From Inquilinus ginsengisoli_A (GTDB lineage: Bacteria > Pseudomonadota > Alphaproteobacteria > DSM-16000 > Inquilinaceae): a stretch of 64,000 nucleotides of DNA. Shown one piece after another: positions 1 through 9,788 of this stretch; within the stretch, counting starts at the first letter, position 1; each line of letters opens with the position of its first letter. The stretch is from the NCBI RefSeq assembly GCF_031453975.1, contig NZ_JAVDPW010000018.1:28641-92640 (forward strand), given 5' to 3'. Below the pieces are notes generated by a model. It saw only the letters and a list, made by a program, of their open reading frames with translations, searched no databases and was not told the DNA's origin. Position numbers and translations under genes: made by a program.

Positions 1-524
1 CGCACCCTGCGGCGGACGCCGCGCCGGACCTGCCGATCCGGTCATCAGGGTAAGCGGCGATCGACCTGCTCCCCTTCCGGGCGATGGGATGCCTGGCTCC
101 AAGACCTTTTACGGGGTTGATGCACGATGCGGCGTCATCGTGCGGCGCGCAGCCGTACATCCGCCGAGATTTTAGGAAAACTTTTAGTCGTCACGGCGTT
201 CACACAAACTTGGATTCTCGATTCTTTGCGCCCGCGCCTTCCTTTCAAGATGAGATATAATATAAATTTAGCTAGAATTAGATATTGTGGCCTTGCGTAT
301 CCAATGGATGCATGGGTCGCGCGAATCGTGCTTTAAGCGAGTCTCATCGGTCTCACGAATTCCTTCTTGGATCGCGCGCGAAAGCATCGGCCGGGTCACC
401 GTCGAAGCGACAATGGTCCGCGACGGCGCCCAGAGGGGCCATTTGAGGTCAAGGGCCCCGGGGCACCCCAGTCGTCGCCCTTAGGCCATGCGGTCAATCC
501 TGAGCCAACGGAGGCGGAAAGCCC
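1..524. other. Intergenic region upstream of the M1 peptidase
   Basis: No convincing gene is visible. Frame 3 of the plus strand is open from the window edge to a stop near base 51 and could be the tail of a gene outside the window, but it is too short to judge. Bases about 240-295 are strikingly AT-rich for this genome and contain a TATAAT hexamer at 256-261, a candidate -10 element with no good -35 at the right distance. The ribosome binding site GGAGGCGG of the following gene lies near 510-517. Confidence 0.4.
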
Positions 525-2519
525 ATGACGCGGATCAGCCGAGTGTTTCGTTCTCGCATGTTGTCGCTTCGTCCCGTGCCGACCCTTGCCGCCCTGCTCC
601 TCGCCACCCCGGTGCTGGCAGCGGACTACCAGCCGCGCGAGGCCTTCGCGCCGCGGGAGATGGGCCAGGCGGTCAACCTCTATCGATCGGGCAACGGCGC
701 GCCCGGCCCGGATTACTGGCAGAACCGCGCCGATTATCGGATCAAGGCGACGCTCGACCCCGAGACCCCGTCCCTGAGCGGCGAGGAGGTCATCGCCTAC
801 ACCAACAACAGCCCGGACGCGCTCAGCGAGCTCTGGCTGCAGCTCGACCAGAACGCGTACCGGCCGGACAGCCGCGGCACCTACGCCGCCGGCAAACCGG
901 ACAAGGGCTCCTCCGACGGCTACGTGCTCGACGACGTCTCCGTCGAACGCGACGGCAAGACCACGCCGGTGTCCGTCCTGGTCAGCGATACCCGTGGGCG
1001 CATCCCGCTCGGCACGCCGCTGGCGCCGAAGGGCGGCCAGGTCAAGATCCACATCCGGTACCATTTCACCATTCCGGGAGAGGAATGGGGCGGGCGCATG
1101 GGCTGGGGCAAGGCCAAGGACGGCCCGATCTACAGCCTCGCGCAATGGTATCCGCGCATGCAGGTCTATGACGACATCCGCGGCTGGGACACGCTGCCCT
1201 TCCTGGCCCAGGAATTCTACCTGGAGTACGGCGACTTCGACTACGAGATCACGGTGCCGAGCGCCATGATCGTCGCCGGCTCCGGCGAATTGAAGAATCC
1301 CGATGAGGTCCTGACCAGGGACCAGCGCGCCCGGCTCGACAAGGCCCGCGCCAGCGACGCGACGGTGACGGTCATCGGCCCGGACGAGATCGGCAAGGCG
1401 GCGACGCGGCCGAAGGCGGACGGCACGCTGACCTGGCATTTCGCGATGAAGCACACCCGCGATGTGGCGCTGTCGATCTCGCGGGCCTTTGCCTGGGACG
1501 CGGCCCGCATCAACCTGCCGGACCACAAATCGGCGCTGGCCATGTCGTTCTATCCCGCCGAGAGCCAAGGGACCGACCGCTGGGGCCGGTCGACCGAGTA
1601 CCTGAAGGATTCGGTCGAGCGCTTCTCCGCCCGCTGGTATCCCTATCCCTGGCCGGTCGCGGTCAATGTCGCAGGGCCCGACAACATCTCCGGCATGGAA
1701 TATCCGGGTCTGCTGTTCGACGGCATCAGCGATGCGGGCAAGGACCTGTTCTGGATCACCGCACATGAGATCGGCCACACCTGGTTCCCGATGATCGTCG
1801 GCTTCGACGAGCGCCGCGACGCCTGGATGGACGAGGGCTTCAACACCTTCATCGACGTCTACCAGTCGGACGACTTCAACAAGGGCGAATACGCCCCCAA
1901 GCGCGACAGCGAATACGCGCCGGGCGGCGGCAATCCGGCCGACGAGATCCTCGCCGTGCTTAAGGACCCCAATGCGCCGATCATCCTGTCGCGCGCCGAC
2001 ACGATCCTCGAGAAGTACCGCCACCCGGTCACCTACTTCAAATCGGCCTTCGGTCTCGTGCTGCTGCGCGAGCAGATCCTCGGGCCCGAGCGCTTCGATG
2101 CCGCCTTCCGCGAATTCATCGCCGCCTGGGCCTTCAAGCACCCCAAGCCGGCCGACTTCTTCCGGTTCATGGACAGCGCCGCCGGCGAGGATCTGTCCTG
2201 GTGGTGGCGCGGCTGGTACGACCACAACTGGTCGCTCGATCTCGCCGTCGACAAGGTCGTGCCGGGCGACGCGGCCAACGGCACCGTGATCACGGTCGCC
2301 GCCAGGGACAAGCTGGTCATGCCCGCGACCCTGCGCGTCGATTTCACCGATGGCAGTCACCGCGACTATCGCCTGCCGGCCGAGAGCTTCATCCGCCAGG
2401 CGGCAACGACGGTGACGACCGAGGCCGGCAAGACGGTCGCGCAGGTGCGCCTCGACCCCGACGACAAGCTGCCGGACGAGGATCGCAGCAACAACGCCTG
2501 GAAGGCCGGCGCGAAATAG
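525..2519 (+). CDS. Secreted M1-family zinc metallopeptidase
   Basis: The 664-residue product begins with a basic n-region, a hydrophobic stretch and a likely signal-peptidase site near residue 32 (VLAAD), so it should act outside the cytoplasm. The zinc site of gluzincin aminopeptidases is complete: HEIGH at 414-418 and the third ligand Glu437, 18 residues after the second His, in WMDEGFN. The substrate-anchoring GAMEN motif appears as SGMEYPG near 389-395, a variant seen in secreted M1-like peptidases. A C-terminal region from about residue 560 looks beta-rich. GGAGGCGG sits 7-8 bases before the ATG. It reads alone on the plus strand, with a weak hairpin downstream. Family is certain; the peptide substrate is not visible from sequence. 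Confidence 0.9.
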   Translation: MTRISRVFRSRMLSLRPVPTLAALLLATPVLAADYQPREAFAPREMGQAVNLYRSGNGAPGPDYWQNRADYRIKATLDPETPSLSGEEVIAYTNNSPDALSELWLQLDQNAYRPDSRGTYAAGKPDKGSSDGYVLDDVSVERDGKTTPVSVLVSDTRGRIPLGTPLAPKGGQVKIHIRYHFTIPGEEWGGRMGWGKAKDGPIYSLAQWYPRMQVYDDIRGWDTLPFLAQEFYLEYGDFDYEITVPSAMIVAGSGELKNPDEVLTRDQRARLDKARASDATVTVIGPDEIGKAATRPKADGTLTWHFAMKHTRDVALSISRAFAWDAARINLPDHKSALAMSFYPAESQGTDRWGRSTEYLKDSVERFSARWYPYPWPVAVNVAGPDNISGMEYPGLLFDGISDAGKDLFWITAHEIGHTWFPMIVGFDERRDAWMDEGFNTFIDVYQSDDFNKGEYAPKRDSEYAPGGGNPADEILAVLKDPNAPIILSRADTILEKYRHPVTYFKSAFGLVLLREQILGPERFDAAFREFIAAWAFKHPKPADFFRFMDSAAGEDLSWWWRGWYDHNWSLDLAVDKVVPGDAANGTVITVAARDKLVMPATLRVDFTDGSHRDYRLPAESFIRQAATTVTTEAGKTVAQVRLDPDDKLPDEDRSNNAWKAGAK

Positions 2520-2605
2520 GAACAGCGGTCTCGGAAGCGGGCGTCACGCCAGTGGCGGCTGCCGGCCCGACCTATGCCAAGGGCCAGGATTTCCCATCTT
2601 TCGGT

Positions 2606-2627
2606 GTGCCGGCCTAGCGGTCGGCAC
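2606..2627 (+). terminator. Weak hairpin after the M1 peptidase
   Basis: A nine-base-pair stem with one G-T wobble (GTGCCGGCC / GGTCGGCAC) and a four-base loop lies 86 bases after the peptidase stop. It has no T-run, so termination here is only a possibility. Confidence 0.3.
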
Positions 2628-2748
2628 AATTGCCGAGGGGCTCCGGAATCCGCAGTCTGGCATCTCGGCTCCAGGCGTCGGCCGTGTGGTGAAGGAGAGC
2701 GCTCCTCGATCGGACGACGCCGGGCGCCCTGACCGCCAGAGGTGAACC

Positions 2749-3501
2749 ATGAAGATCGTCGTCGTCGGCGGCAGCGGGCTCATCGGCTCGCGTATTGTGG
2801 CTTTGCTGCGGGCATCGGGCCACGACGTCCTCGCCGCCTCCCCCAGCACCGGCGTCAACACCCTGACCGGAGAGGGGCTTTCCGAAGCCCTGGCCGGCGC
2901 CGAGGTGGTCGTCGATGTCGCCAACTCGCCCTCGTTCGAGCCCCAGGCAGTGCTCGCGTTTTTCGAGACTGCCGGCCGCAACCTCCTCGCCGCCGAACGC
3001 GCGGCCGGAATCAGCCATCATGTGGCGCTCTCCATCGTCGGCACCGACCGGATGCCGGACAACGGCTATTTCCAGGCCAAGGTGGCGCAGGAGCGGCTGA
3101 TCAAAGCCTCCGGCGTGCCCTACACCATCGTGCGGGCCACCCAGTTCATGGAATTCCTCGGCGCCATCGCCGGCTCGAGCGTCGCGGATGGGGCGATCCG
3201 TCTGCCCGGCGGTCTCTTCCAGCCGATTGCCGCCGCCGACGTCTCGGCCATCGTGGCGGAGACGGCGGCCGCCGCGCCGCAGGACGGCACCTTCGACATC
3301 GCCGGCCCCGACCGGGCTCCCTTCGACCGCATCATCGCCCGCTATCTCGAGGCCGTCGGCGACACCCGCCCCGTCGTGAGAGACCCCAAGGCCCGCTATT
3401 TCGGCGGCACCGTCGAGGAGACCTCGCTGGTGCCGCTGGGCAAGGCACGGCTTGGCCGCATCTCACTCGACGAGTGGCTGCGCGACCATCGCCCCGCCTG
3501 A
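2749..3501 (+). CDS. NAD(P)-binding NmrA-like atypical short-chain reductase
   Basis: The 250-residue protein opens with a Rossmann nucleotide-binding loop (VVGGSGLIGS, residues 5-14) and keeps the overall plan of NmrA/atypical SDR proteins: an Asn-rich strand near VVDVAN, then a membrane- or substrate-facing segment (VRATQFMEF). The canonical YxxxK dyad is not obvious; NGYFQAKVAQERL around 102-114 carries a Tyr and a Lys in the right region. Homologues are often annotated as nucleoside-diphosphate-sugar epimerases or sensor reductases. GAGGTGA precedes the ATG. The cupin gene follows after 31 bases on the same strand, so they may be co-transcribed. The substrate is unknown. Confidence 0.8.
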   Translation: MKIVVVGGSGLIGSRIVALLRASGHDVLAASPSTGVNTLTGEGLSEALAGAEVVVDVANSPSFEPQAVLAFFETAGRNLLAAERAAGISHHVALSIVGTDRMPDNGYFQAKVAQERLIKASGVPYTIVRATQFMEFLGAIAGSSVADGAIRLPGGLFQPIAAADVSAIVAETAAAAPQDGTFDIAGPDRAPFDRIIARYLEAVGDTRPVVRDPKARYFGGTVEETSLVPLGKARLGRISLDEWLRDHRPA

Positions 3502-3532
3502 AATCGACATCACCGATCAAGGACACTCCGCC

Positions 3533-3949
3533 ATGAAACAGGCCGTTCTCGCGGCGCTCCTCGTCGCCATCTCCTCAGGCCCGGTCTTCGCCGATACCCC
3601 GGGCTCCAAGAATGCCAGGGTCACGCTGGTCTACGAGCACGCGTTGCCGGACCTGCCCGGGAAGAGCATCAAGGGCGTTCTCGTCGAATACGGGCCGGGC
3701 GGCTATTCGCCCGCGCACACCCATCCCAAGTCGGCGCTGATCTACGCCACGGTGCTGGAAGGCGCCGTCAAGATCCAGGTCAATCAGGGGCCGGTCCGCA
3801 CCTTCAAGGCCGGCGAGAACTTCACCGAGCTGCCCGGCGACCATCACGGCGTCAGCGCCAATGCCAGCGAGACGGAGCCGTCCAAACTGCTCGCGGTCTT
3901 CGTCGTCAACACGGACGAGACGGAACTGGTGACCCCGGACCCGAAGTGA
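3533..3949 (+). CDS. Periplasmic cupin-domain protein
   Basis: The ATG at 3533 starts a good signal peptide (cleavage after VFA, about residue 22), which in-frame codons further upstream would spoil. The mature protein of about 116 residues is a single cupin barrel: the first motif is in HTHPKSALIYATVLEG, giving two His metal ligands, and the second is in ELPGDHHG, giving another His. Small secreted cupins of this type bind a divalent metal and are of mostly unknown function. It lies 31 bases after the NmrA-like gene and is followed by a strong terminator. Confidence 0.8.
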   Translation: MKQAVLAALLVAISSGPVFADTPGSKNARVTLVYEHALPDLPGKSIKGVLVEYGPGGYSPAHTHPKSALIYATVLEGAVKIQVNQGPVRTFKAGENFTELPGDHHGVSANASETEPSKLLAVFVVNTDETELVTPDPK

Positions 3950-3956
3950 ACGTCGC

Positions 3957-3987
3957 CGTGTGGCCGCGTCCTCGCCGCGGCCACACG
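3957..3987 (+). terminator. Rho-independent-type terminator after the cupin gene
   Basis: A 12-base-pair perfect stem (CGTGTGGCCGCG with its complement) around a seven-base loop begins seven bases after the cupin stop and is followed by CGATTT. It sits between convergent genes and probably ends the plus-strand transcript. Confidence 0.6.
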
Positions 3988-4039
3988 CGATTTACCCCTC
4001 ATTCCGCAGTGGAGCCCGGCGAGAGCGCGCCACAGACGG

Positions 4040-4819
<780 letters not shown>

Positions 4820-4824
4820 CGCTG

Positions 4825-5811
4825 TCAGGTCCCCGCCTGGTGCCGGCGTTCGAGCCAGGAGTGCAGCGCCATCATCCCCAGGATGATCGCGCCGATGAAG
4901 ATGTTGTAGGCGAGGCCGGGCACGCCGATCAGGACGATGCCGTTGCGCATCACCCGCAGGATGAAGATGCCGAGCACGGTGCCGAGGATGGTGCCGCGCC
5001 CGCCGCTCAGCGCCGTGCCGCCGATCACGACCATGGCGATGACCTCGAGCTCGTAGCCGGTGCCGCTGTTCGGGTTGGCGGCCGAGGTGCGCACCGAGCT
5101 GATCACCCCGGCCAGGGCGGCCATCATCGACGACAGCACGAACAGCGCGATCTTGGTGCGGCCGACCCGCACGCCGCGGGCCCGCGCGGCGCCGGGATTG
5201 CCGCCGGCGGCCTGGATCCAGTTGCCGGCCTTGGTCTGGTTCAGCACATAGCCCATCGCCAGCGCGGCGGCGATGAACCAGAACAGCGACATGTAGATGC
5301 GGAAGCCGCCGACGAAGAAGTCGCCGGCCAGCAGCCAGGCCAGCCAGTTGCCGCCGGTGTTCCAGGTCCGCTGCGGGAAGCCGTCGGTGATGAACAGCGC
5401 CGTGCCGCGCACCACCAGCAGCATGCCCAGCGTCACCAGAAAGGACGGGATCTTCAGCCCGGTCACGAACCAGCCGTTGACCAGCCCGATCAGGGCGGCG
5501 ACGGCCAGGGCGGCGACGAAGCCCACCTCCAGCGGGGCGGCGCCGCTGTTGAACAGCGTCCACATCAGCACCGGGGCGAAGCCGAAGACCGAGCCGACCG
5601 AGAGGTCGAACTCGCCGGAGGTCATCAGCAGCGTCATCGCCAGCGCGATCAGGCCGAGCTCGACGGTGAAGGCCAGGGTGTTGCTGATGTTCTGGGGCGA
5701 GAGGAATTCGGGGTTGATCGCCCAGAACACGGCGAGCTCGACCACGAGCAGGACAAGGGGCCCGAATTCGGGCTTGGCCACCAGGCGGTGGACGATCGAG
5801 CGGTGTTCCAA
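4825..5811 (-). CDS. CUT2-type sugar ABC transporter permease (RbsC/FrcC-like)
   Basis: This 328-residue, strongly hydrophobic protein has the layout of the branched CUT2 permease family (RbsC, FrcC, XylH): several membrane segments and the conserved cytoplasmic stretch GYVLNQTKAGNWIQAAGGNP followed by AARARGVRV that contacts the ATPase. The conserved GGTALSGGRGT segment near the C-terminus is also present. It lies between the binding-protein gene (58 bases upstream, with a stem-loop in the gap) and the ATPase (five bases downstream). Confidence 0.9.
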   Translation of the reverse strand: MEHRSIVHRLVAKPEFGPLVLLVVELAVFWAINPEFLSPQNISNTLAFTVELGLIALAMTLLMTSGEFDLSVGSVFGFAPVLMWTLFNSGAAPLEVGFVAALAVAALIGLVNGWFVTGLKIPSFLVTLGMLLVVRGTALFITDGFPQRTWNTGGNWLAWLLAGDFFVGGFRIYMSLFWFIAAALAMGYVLNQTKAGNWIQAAGGNPGAARARGVRVGRTKIALFVLSSMMAALAGVISSVRTSAANPNSGTGYELEVIAMVVIGGTALSGGRGTILGTVLGIFILRVMRNGIVLIGVPGLAYNIFIGAIILGMMALHSWLERRHQAGT

Positions 5812-5829
5812 TGGACGGTCCCGAGAAGG

Positions 5830-5860
5830 GGTCTGCGCGGCACCTACGGCCGCGCAGACC
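5830..5860 (-). promoter_or_regulatory. Stem-loop between binding-protein and permease genes
   Basis: Perfect 12-base-pair arms (GGTCTGCGCGGC and its complement) enclose a seven-base loop, nine bases after the stop codon of the binding-protein gene on the transcribed strand. No T-run follows. Such structures often protect the 3' end of the binding-protein message or attenuate the permease genes. Comparable structures occupy the same place in two other ABC operons of this window. Confidence 0.6.
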
Positions 5861-5869
5861 TGTGGAGCC

Positions 5870-6802
5870 CTACTTGCCGGAGAGGATCTTGTCGTAGACC
5901 GCCGCGGTGTCCTTCTCGTACAGCGCGCCGGTGATGACGTTGAACCCCGGCGGGACGCCGCCGGACGCCATCGCCGCCAGCGACAGGGCGACGTAGCTGG
6001 TCGCCTGCGGGTCCTGCCACTGCGCCGCGTTGACGTAGCCGGTGAGGACCTCCTGGGTGGTGTCGAGCGAGTTGCCCCAGCCGACGACGGGGATCTCGCC
6101 CGGCTTGACGCCGACCTGGTCGAACACGCGCTTGATGCTGCCGGTCACCAGGTCGCCCAGGCCGATGACAGCCTTGATCTTCGTCCGGTTGGCGGTCAGG
6201 TAGTCGACCATGCGACTGATGATCTCGGCCTGGTCCAGCGTGGAATCCGTCACCTCCCAGGTGATCTCGAGCGGCTTGAACACGCTGGCAATGCCTTCCT
6301 CCTCCTGCACGCCGTAGGTCGCGCCGGGGACCTCGACCGGCAGCCAGACGAAGTCACCGGACTTCACCAGGCCCTTGTCGACCAGGTATTGCGCCCAGTG
6401 CCGGCCGAAGGTGGTGTTGTCGCCGCCGACATAGGCGTCGAAGGCGGCCTTGGGGTCGGGGGTGTTGAAGTTGATGATCGGGATGCCCGCGGCCTTCGCC
6501 TCCTTCACCACCTCGATCAGGCTGCCCGGGTCCGGGCTGGTGGTGACGATGCCGTCCGCCTTGGCCGCGATCGCGGCGCGCACCGCCTCCTGGTGCGACG
6601 GCACGTCGCCGTTGTGGAACGAGGTGTTCACCGTCTGGCCGGTGTCGGCGGCCCATTGCTTGGCGCCGGCCAGGAAATAGGTCCAGACCGGATCGGCCGG
6701 CGATCCGTGCGAGATCCAGTAGAAGGTCTTGGCCTGGGCCGCGGCCGGCGCCGCCAGCGCCAGCAGCATGCCGCACAGCAACAGCGTCAAACGTCTGAAC
6801 AT
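5870..6802 (-). CDS. Periplasmic sugar-binding protein of the CUT2 importer
   Basis: The 310-residue protein has a clear signal peptide (MFRRLTLLLCGMLLALAAP, cleavage near AAAQA) and the two-lobed periplasmic-binding-protein fold of the RbsB/FrcB class: after the signal comes FYWISHG, then a repeated pattern of Rossmann-like strands such as ADGIVTTSPDP and GIPIINFNTP. It delivers substrate to the permease and ATPase encoded just downstream. With Gfo/Idh, TIM-barrel isomerase and PhyH genes in the same operon, the ligand is probably a polyol or sugar, but the exact compound cannot be read from sequence. Confidence 0.88.
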   Translation of the reverse strand: MFRRLTLLLCGMLLALAAPAAAQAKTFYWISHGSPADPVWTYFLAGAKQWAADTGQTVNTSFHNGDVPSHQEAVRAAIAAKADGIVTTSPDPGSLIEVVKEAKAAGIPIINFNTPDPKAAFDAYVGGDNTTFGRHWAQYLVDKGLVKSGDFVWLPVEVPGATYGVQEEEGIASVFKPLEITWEVTDSTLDQAEIISRMVDYLTANRTKIKAVIGLGDLVTGSIKRVFDQVGVKPGEIPVVGWGNSLDTTQEVLTGYVNAAQWQDPQATSYVALSLAAMASGGVPPGFNVITGALYEKDTAAVYDKILSGK

Positions 6803-6912
6803 GCGTTTCCTCCCCTGTTATCGCCGCCTTCTCGCAATCGACGGGCGGACATGGATCGAGACTGACACGGCAGTGGGCCGCCCGGCGATGCGGATCGCTC
6901 TGGCACCCCGCT

Positions 6913-7764
6913 TCAGCGCGCTGCGGTGCCTTCCGGCTGCGTCTTCGCCTCGACGGTCTCGTCGCGCTCCGGATCGAAGAAGGCGCGGTGGCCAGCGTCG
7001 AGCGTCAGGCCCATCGCCTTGATCCGGTCGTCCGCCACCCGCTCCAGCCTGGTGTAGCCGGGGTGGTGGTGCGCCTTGTACGGGTCGTTCCAGGCGGCGT
7101 TGTAGCAGCACAGCATGACGTTGCGCGAATGCTCGGACTTGTTCTGCTCCGACGCGTGCAGGGTGTTGGCGTGGAAGAAGCAGACGTCGCCTGGCGCCAT
7201 CTCCATGTAGTCGCGCGGCATCCGCTCCAGCGCCTGGTTCACCCGCTCCATGTCGGCGCCGGTCTGGCCGCCGACCCTTCCATGGTCGATCCGGCCCAGC
7301 TTGTGGCTGCCGCGGATCATCTGCAGGCAGCCATTCTCCCTGGTCGCCCGATCGACCGCGATGGCGACCGACAGCATGTCGGGGTAGAGGCAGCCATTGT
7401 TGTACCAGTAGCCGTAATCCTGGTGCCAATCCCAGGCACCGCCGGCGCGCGGCCGCTTCATCGTCAGCTTGGAGTGGTAGTGGTAGACCTCGCCGCCCAG
7501 CAGCCGCTCGGCGCCGTCGACCATGCGCTCGCAGCGGGCGAAGGCGCCGAACAGGTCGTCGCCCGGGTGGTTCCACAGCGCCAGCTCGGTCGACCCGCCG
7601 AGGCTGTCCTTCAGCGCCACGACATGGCTGCGAATGCCCTCGTCCTGGGCGATCGCCTGCTGCAGCAGGCCGATCTCCTCGGCGTCGAAGAAGCCGGATT
7701 TGACGACATAGCCGTCGCGCCAGAAGGCGGCGCGGTCGGCCTCGGTCACTTGGGGAAAGGGCAT
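6913..7764 (-). CDS. Phytanoyl-CoA dioxygenase (PhyH) family Fe(II)/2-oxoglutarate oxygenase
   Basis: A 283-residue protein with the non-haem iron facial triad: HQD at 114-116 (WDWHQDYGYWY) and a distal His around 203 (FFHANTLHAS), followed by an Arg in the SRNVML segment suited to 2-oxoglutarate binding. PhyH proteins hydroxylate small molecules or CoA esters. Here it lies 17 bases after the LacI regulator gene and 110 bases before the binding-protein gene, so it is probably part of the catabolic route for the imported compound, perhaps for oxidative removal of a substituent. The substrate is inference only. Confidence 0.85.
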   Translation of the reverse strand: MPFPQVTEADRAAFWRDGYVVKSGFFDAEEIGLLQQAIAQDEGIRSHVVALKDSLGGSTELALWNHPGDDLFGAFARCERMVDGAERLLGGEVYHYHSKLTMKRPRAGGAWDWHQDYGYWYNNGCLYPDMLSVAIAVDRATRENGCLQMIRGSHKLGRIDHGRVGGQTGADMERVNQALERMPRDYMEMAPGDVCFFHANTLHASEQNKSEHSRNVMLCCYNAAWNDPYKAHHHPGYTRLERVADDRIKAMGLTLDAGHRAFFDPERDETVEAKTQPEGTAAR

Positions 7765-7781
7765 GGGGTCCTCCTCCGGCC

Positions 7782-8840
7782 TTACGGCAGGTTCTCTCGC
7801 GTGAAGATCTCGATCCGCACCGGGGCGGCCGGTTCGGCCGGCCCCGGCCGGGTGTGGTGGCCCAGCAGCAGCCGCAGCGTCTCCGCCGCCTCGGCCCGCG
7901 GATTCTGGTTGATCGCGGCGTCCATCACGCCGTCGATCAGGAAGCGGCGGGTGTGCGGCGTCAGCTCATGGCCGATATAGACGAGGTGCGGCGCGTCCGC
8001 CGGCCGGCGGCGCAGCACCTCGGCAACGCCGCGGTTGCCGCCGCCGATGTTGTAGAGGCCGATCAGGCCGGGATGGGCGTCCAGCAGCCGCGCGGTCACC
8101 GTAGCGCTCTGCTCGACGCTGTCATGGCCCTCGACCAGGGCCGGGACAGTCAGGTTCGGGAAGCGCTCGCGCAGCACGCTGCGGAAGCCGGCCTCGCGCT
8201 CCTCATGCCCGCGATAGGCCAGGCTGCCGGCGATCAGCCCGACCTCGCCCTTGCGCCCCGCCAGGAAGCGGCCCATCAGGTCGCCCGCGGTGCGGCCAGC
8301 GGCGCGGTTGTCGACCCCGACATAGCCGATGCGGGCCGATTGCGGCAGGTCCGAGACCATGGTCGCCACCGGCACGCCGGCGGCTGCCAGCTCCGCCACC
8401 GCCTCCCGCACCGCCGGGTGGTCGAGAGCGATAAAGCCGACACCGTCGCTGCCCCGGCCGATCCGGCGCAGCGCCTCGGCCAGGGCGTCGGGGTCGAAGC
8501 CCTCGATCAGATGCCGCCGCGGCTTGACGCCGAAGGCGTTGAAGTCCCGCTCCGCCGCCAGCACCGCCTCGCCCAGGTCCCGGATGAAGGTGTTGCCGCC
8601 GGCCGGCAGCACGATGTCGAACTGCAGCACCCGGCCGCGCGACAGCTGGCTGGCGGCCAGGTTGGGGGCGTAGTTCAGCCGCTGCACCACCGCCTGGACC
8701 CGGCTCGCGGTCCCGGCGTTCACGCCGTCGCGGCCGTTCAGCACCCGGTCGACCGTGGCCAGGCTGACGCCGGCCTCGCGGGCGATGTCGACCATGCGCG
8801 CCTTGTTGCCGGCGTCCGTGGCGGTGGTGTCCTGCTTCAT
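7782..8840 (-). CDS. LacI-family transcriptional regulator
   Basis: The N-terminus carries the LacI helix-turn-helix (MVDIAREAGVSLATVDRVLN, residues 16-35) and hinge, followed by a periplasmic-binding-protein-like effector domain to residue 352. The VDRVL variant of the recognition helix is typical of regulators grouped with CUT2 sugar operons. It is encoded inside the operon, six bases after the isomerase gene, so it is likely autoregulated together with the importer. Candidate operators with a CG-centred palindrome occur upstream of the first gene of the operon near 10908-10998. Confidence 0.92.
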   Translation of the reverse strand: MKQDTTATDAGNKARMVDIAREAGVSLATVDRVLNGRDGVNAGTASRVQAVVQRLNYAPNLAASQLSRGRVLQFDIVLPAGGNTFIRDLGEAVLAAERDFNAFGVKPRRHLIEGFDPDALAEALRRIGRGSDGVGFIALDHPAVREAVAELAAAGVPVATMVSDLPQSARIGYVGVDNRAAGRTAGDLMGRFLAGRKGEVGLIAGSLAYRGHEEREAGFRSVLRERFPNLTVPALVEGHDSVEQSATVTARLLDAHPGLIGLYNIGGGNRGVAEVLRRRPADAPHLVYIGHELTPHTRRFLIDGVMDAAINQNPRAEAAETLRLLLGHHTRPGPAEPAAPVRIEIFTRENLP

Positions 8841-8846
8841 GCGGCC

Positions 8847-9752
8847 TCAGACCCCCAGCGCCCGCAGCTTGCCGTCGATGAAGGCCTTGGCGCGGGGAAC
8901 GTCGGCCTCCTCCAGATGCTCGATGATCAGCGGGATGTTCGGGTGCCGGCGGGACAGGCGCCGCAAGTACAGATCATAGTTCAGCGACCCCAGCCCCGGC
9001 GCCGGCAGTTCGATCTCGCCGACGCCGCGGAAGCTGTGCGCCTCCGACGCGTCGATATCGGCATGCTTCTCCGACTTGTCGGTGCCGGACCGCTTCACGT
9101 CCTTGGCGTGGGAGATCCGGATGCGGTCGTCGAGCGCGTCGAAGATCCGGTTCAGCTCGCGGTCCATGCGGTCGATGTTGTGGGATTCGAAGTAGTTGGT
9201 CGGGTCCATCAGCAGGCCCAGGCCCGGGCTGGGAACGTCGGCGAACAGGCGCAGCGTCTCGTCGACCGAGCCGATGACGTTGTTCACATAGGTCTCGAGC
9301 AGGAAGACGGCGCCGTGGTCATAGGCGGTGCGGGCCAGGTCCTCGACCACCGCGCGGCAGGCTTCGTAGCCTTCCTCGGTCTTGTTCTTCGGGTGGTGCA
9401 CCCAGTCGCTGTCGGTGGCGAAGGTGCCGGTCTCGCTGATGACATAGGGGCTGCCCAGGTCGCGGGCATGGCGGATCAGGGTCCGCAGATGCTCCAGCTT
9501 CGCCTGCTGCGCCGCCGGGTCGGGGTGGACGATGTTGGTGTAGCCGCTGATGGCGCTGACCGGCAGGTCGTGATCGCGGAAGGTCTCGCGGATGGTCCGG
9601 CACTTGTCGCGCGTGATCGCGCCGGTCGACAGGTCCATGTCCTTGAAGGCGAGGTCGAGCTGGACGGTGTTGAAGCCCAGCGAGCGTATCTTCTTCGCCG
9701 TCTCCGGCAACGAATAGGGGAAATACCCGGTGAAGATGCCGACCTGGATCAT
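8847..9752 (-). CDS. TIM-barrel sugar isomerase/epimerase (AP-endonuclease 2 fold)
   Basis: The 301-residue product begins MIQVGIFTGYF and has the xylose-isomerase-like barrel: acidic and His metal ligands appear in order (LLETYVNNV, LLMDPTNYFE, RISHAKDV, GVGEIELPAPG). This family includes inosose dehydratase, hydroxypyruvate isomerase and several sugar epimerases. It sits between the Gfo/Idh dehydrogenase and the LacI gene with an AGGAGG-type ribosome binding site (CGGAGGAACG). The combination of dehydrogenase and isomerase suggests oxidation of a sugar or cyclitol followed by rearrangement; the specific reaction is not resolved. Confidence 0.88.
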   Translation of the reverse strand: MIQVGIFTGYFPYSLPETAKKIRSLGFNTVQLDLAFKDMDLSTGAITRDKCRTIRETFRDHDLPVSAISGYTNIVHPDPAAQQAKLEHLRTLIRHARDLGSPYVISETGTFATDSDWVHHPKNKTEEGYEACRAVVEDLARTAYDHGAVFLLETYVNNVIGSVDETLRLFADVPSPGLGLLMDPTNYFESHNIDRMDRELNRIFDALDDRIRISHAKDVKRSGTDKSEKHADIDASEAHSFRGVGEIELPAPGLGSLNYDLYLRRLSRRHPNIPLIIEHLEEADVPRAKAFIDGKLRALGV

Positions 9753-9788
9753 GACGCGTTCCTCCGTGTTTTCTCGTTGTCCTTGGTG

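Noticed and set aside
1..51. Possible C-terminal tail of a plus-strand gene at the left edge
   Set aside because: Only about 16 codons; no way to tell from chance.
396..2360. 654-codon minus-strand frame opposite the M1 peptidase
   Set aside because: The plus-strand gene has a signal peptide, ribosome binding site and a full zinc motif; the antisense product has none.
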